The notes beneath the pieces were generated by a model, which saw only the letters and a list, made by a program, of their open reading frames with translations, was not told where the DNA came from and searched no databases. The translations under genes and the position numbers were made by a program. This document shows, piece after piece, positions 63,345 through 64,000 of a DNA stretch of 64,000 bases (positions are counted from its first letter, which is position 1; every line of letters starts with the position of its first letter). This stretch comes from Leifsonia sp. AG29. Lineage in GTDB: Bacteria; Actinomycetota; Actinomycetes; Actinomycetales; Microbacteriaceae. Location: NCBI RefSeq assembly GCF_009765225.1, contig NZ_VMSF01000001.1, forward strand, positions 682,001 through 746,000, given 5' to 3'.

Positions 63345-64000
63345 ATGTCGTTGCTCAGCCGGATGGCCGCTTTCGGAGGCGCCGCCTCCACCCGACAGCT
63401 CCGCGCCGCGGGCGTGAGCGACCGTGAACTGACCGCGGCCGTCAAGGACGGCCGGCTGCTGCGCCCGCGAAGGGGCGTCTACGCTTCTCCATCGGCTCCG
63501 CTCGACGTCATCATGGCCCTTGAAGTTGGCGCCAGGCTCACCTGTTTGTCCGCCGCGCGCTCATATGGTCTGTGGGCCGGCACGGACACGCGGACGCATG
63601 TGCTGTTCCCGCCTCATGCAGGCCGAGCCGGCAAGACGGGGCGCGACGTCGTGCGTCATGTCAGGCCCCAGCGTCCGCATAGCGAGGTGTGGAGGGTCGG
63701 ATTCATCGATTGCCTGACGTCTGTCGTCCGGTGCGCGGACGAAGAGACGGCGATCGCCGTTCTCGACACTGCCCTCTCGGTGCGGAGGCTGACTCCTCAG
63801 ACGCTCCGAAGACTGTTCGAGAACGAGCCGGCCCGCTGCCGAGCCGTCGCCTCGCGTGCTCGCTCCGGCTCGGACTCCGGCGTCGAGTCGATCCTGCGGC
63901 AGCATCTGCAGTCCCGGGGCCACCAGGTCGAGCAGCAGATCGTGGTGCACGGGGTCGGGAGGGTGGACTTCCGGATCAACGGAGTGCTTCACGTCGAGGT
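63345..64000 (+). CDS. AbiEi-like/DUF559 endonuclease-domain protein, 3' end cut off by window
   Basis: The frame from ATG 63345 stays open for 218 codons to the window edge. It starts MSLLSRMAAFGGAAST with a winged-helix-like QLRAAGVSDRELTAAVKDGRLLRPRRGVY, typical of AbiEi-type antitoxin N-termini. It ends in the beginning of a Vsr/DUF559 PD-(D/E)XK domain: SGVESILRQHL, HQVEQQIVVHG and RVDFRINGVLHVEV. Such proteins are common in multiple copies in Microbacteriaceae; their role is unknown and may be DNA cleavage or toxin control. There is no partner toxin in view. Confidence 0.8.
   Translation, partial: MSLLSRMAAFGGAASTRQLRAAGVSDRELTAAVKDGRLLRPRRGVYASPSAPLDVIMALEVGARLTCLSAARSYGLWAGTDTRTHVLFPPHAGRAGKTGRDVVRHVRPQRPHSEVWRVGFIDCLTSVVRCADEETAIAVLDTALSVRRLTPQTLRRLFENEPARCRAVASRARSGSDSGVESILRQHLQSRGHQVEQQIVVHGVGRVDFRINGVLHVE

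Overview
The window is a 64 kb piece of a high-GC (roughly 70% G+C) actinobacterial chromosome. Gene content and style point to Microbacteriaceae, probably a Leifsonia-like organism: an FMN-riboswitch rib operon, a RamB/pckG pair, GTP-dependent PEP carboxykinase, sdhCDAB with GTGA/TGATG couplings, and many genes that start 6-8 bases after a TANNNT box with no leader. That placement is inferred from protein and motif recognition; no search was run.

Layout. 1-5.1 kb: the 3' end of a secreted alpha/beta hydrolase, a TetR regulator, tRNA-Thr(CGT) followed directly by a 5'-truncated dehalogenase-like hydrolase (a likely integration scar), a DUF2945 protein, D-Ala-D-Ala carboxypeptidase and nicotinamidase. 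5.1-13.2 kb: an MMPL exporter, then a catabolic cluster (degenerate E1-alpha dehydrogenase subunit, hydrolase, Lrp regulator, succinate-semialdehyde-type dehydrogenase, thiolase, SDR) that looks like a partly decayed branched-chain or fatty acyl degradation locus. 13.2-16.7 kb: RamB-type regulator divergent from pckG, sharing a perfect inverted repeat. 16.7-22.8 kb: an ABC exporter with an insertion in its nucleotide-binding domain, a three-gene ABC-2 exporter, and an MFS carrier. 22.9-27.1 kb: riboflavin operon ribD-ribE-ribBA-ribH behind an FMN riboswitch. 27.1-32.6 kb: glycerol regulon, with a SorC-type regulator divergent from glpD, then glpF-glpK; two near-identical palindromes mark the regulated promoters. 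32.6-32.9 kb: a tandem array of seven CATTCG-NNN-CGAATG palindromes. 32.9-37.5 kb: HAD phosphatase, acetyltransferase, trpS, xth and a BrkB/YihY membrane protein. 37.5-41.1 kb: succinate dehydrogenase operon. 41.2-45.1 kb: small protein, GDP-mannose pyrophosphorylase, mannosyltransferase-like GT4 and CorA. 45.2-59.8 kb: nucleoside uptake and salvage (BMP lipoprotein, ATPase, two permeases, cdd, deoA, add; convergent phospho-sugar mutase and purine nucleoside phosphorylase) plus an orphan PTS IIA/IIB pair. 59.8-64 kb: LpdA-type quinone reductase, CPA1 antiporter, a low-complexity spacer, and a truncated AbiEi/DUF559-type endonuclease gene running off the end.

The standout is a two-gene insertion (52,386-55,315) inside the nucleoside operon. 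A DUF262 protein is translationally coupled to a HipA-family kinase, with no HipB antitoxin. Its G+C is clearly lower than the flanks and its codon use differs. It looks like a horizontally acquired defence or toxin module that has split deoA from add.
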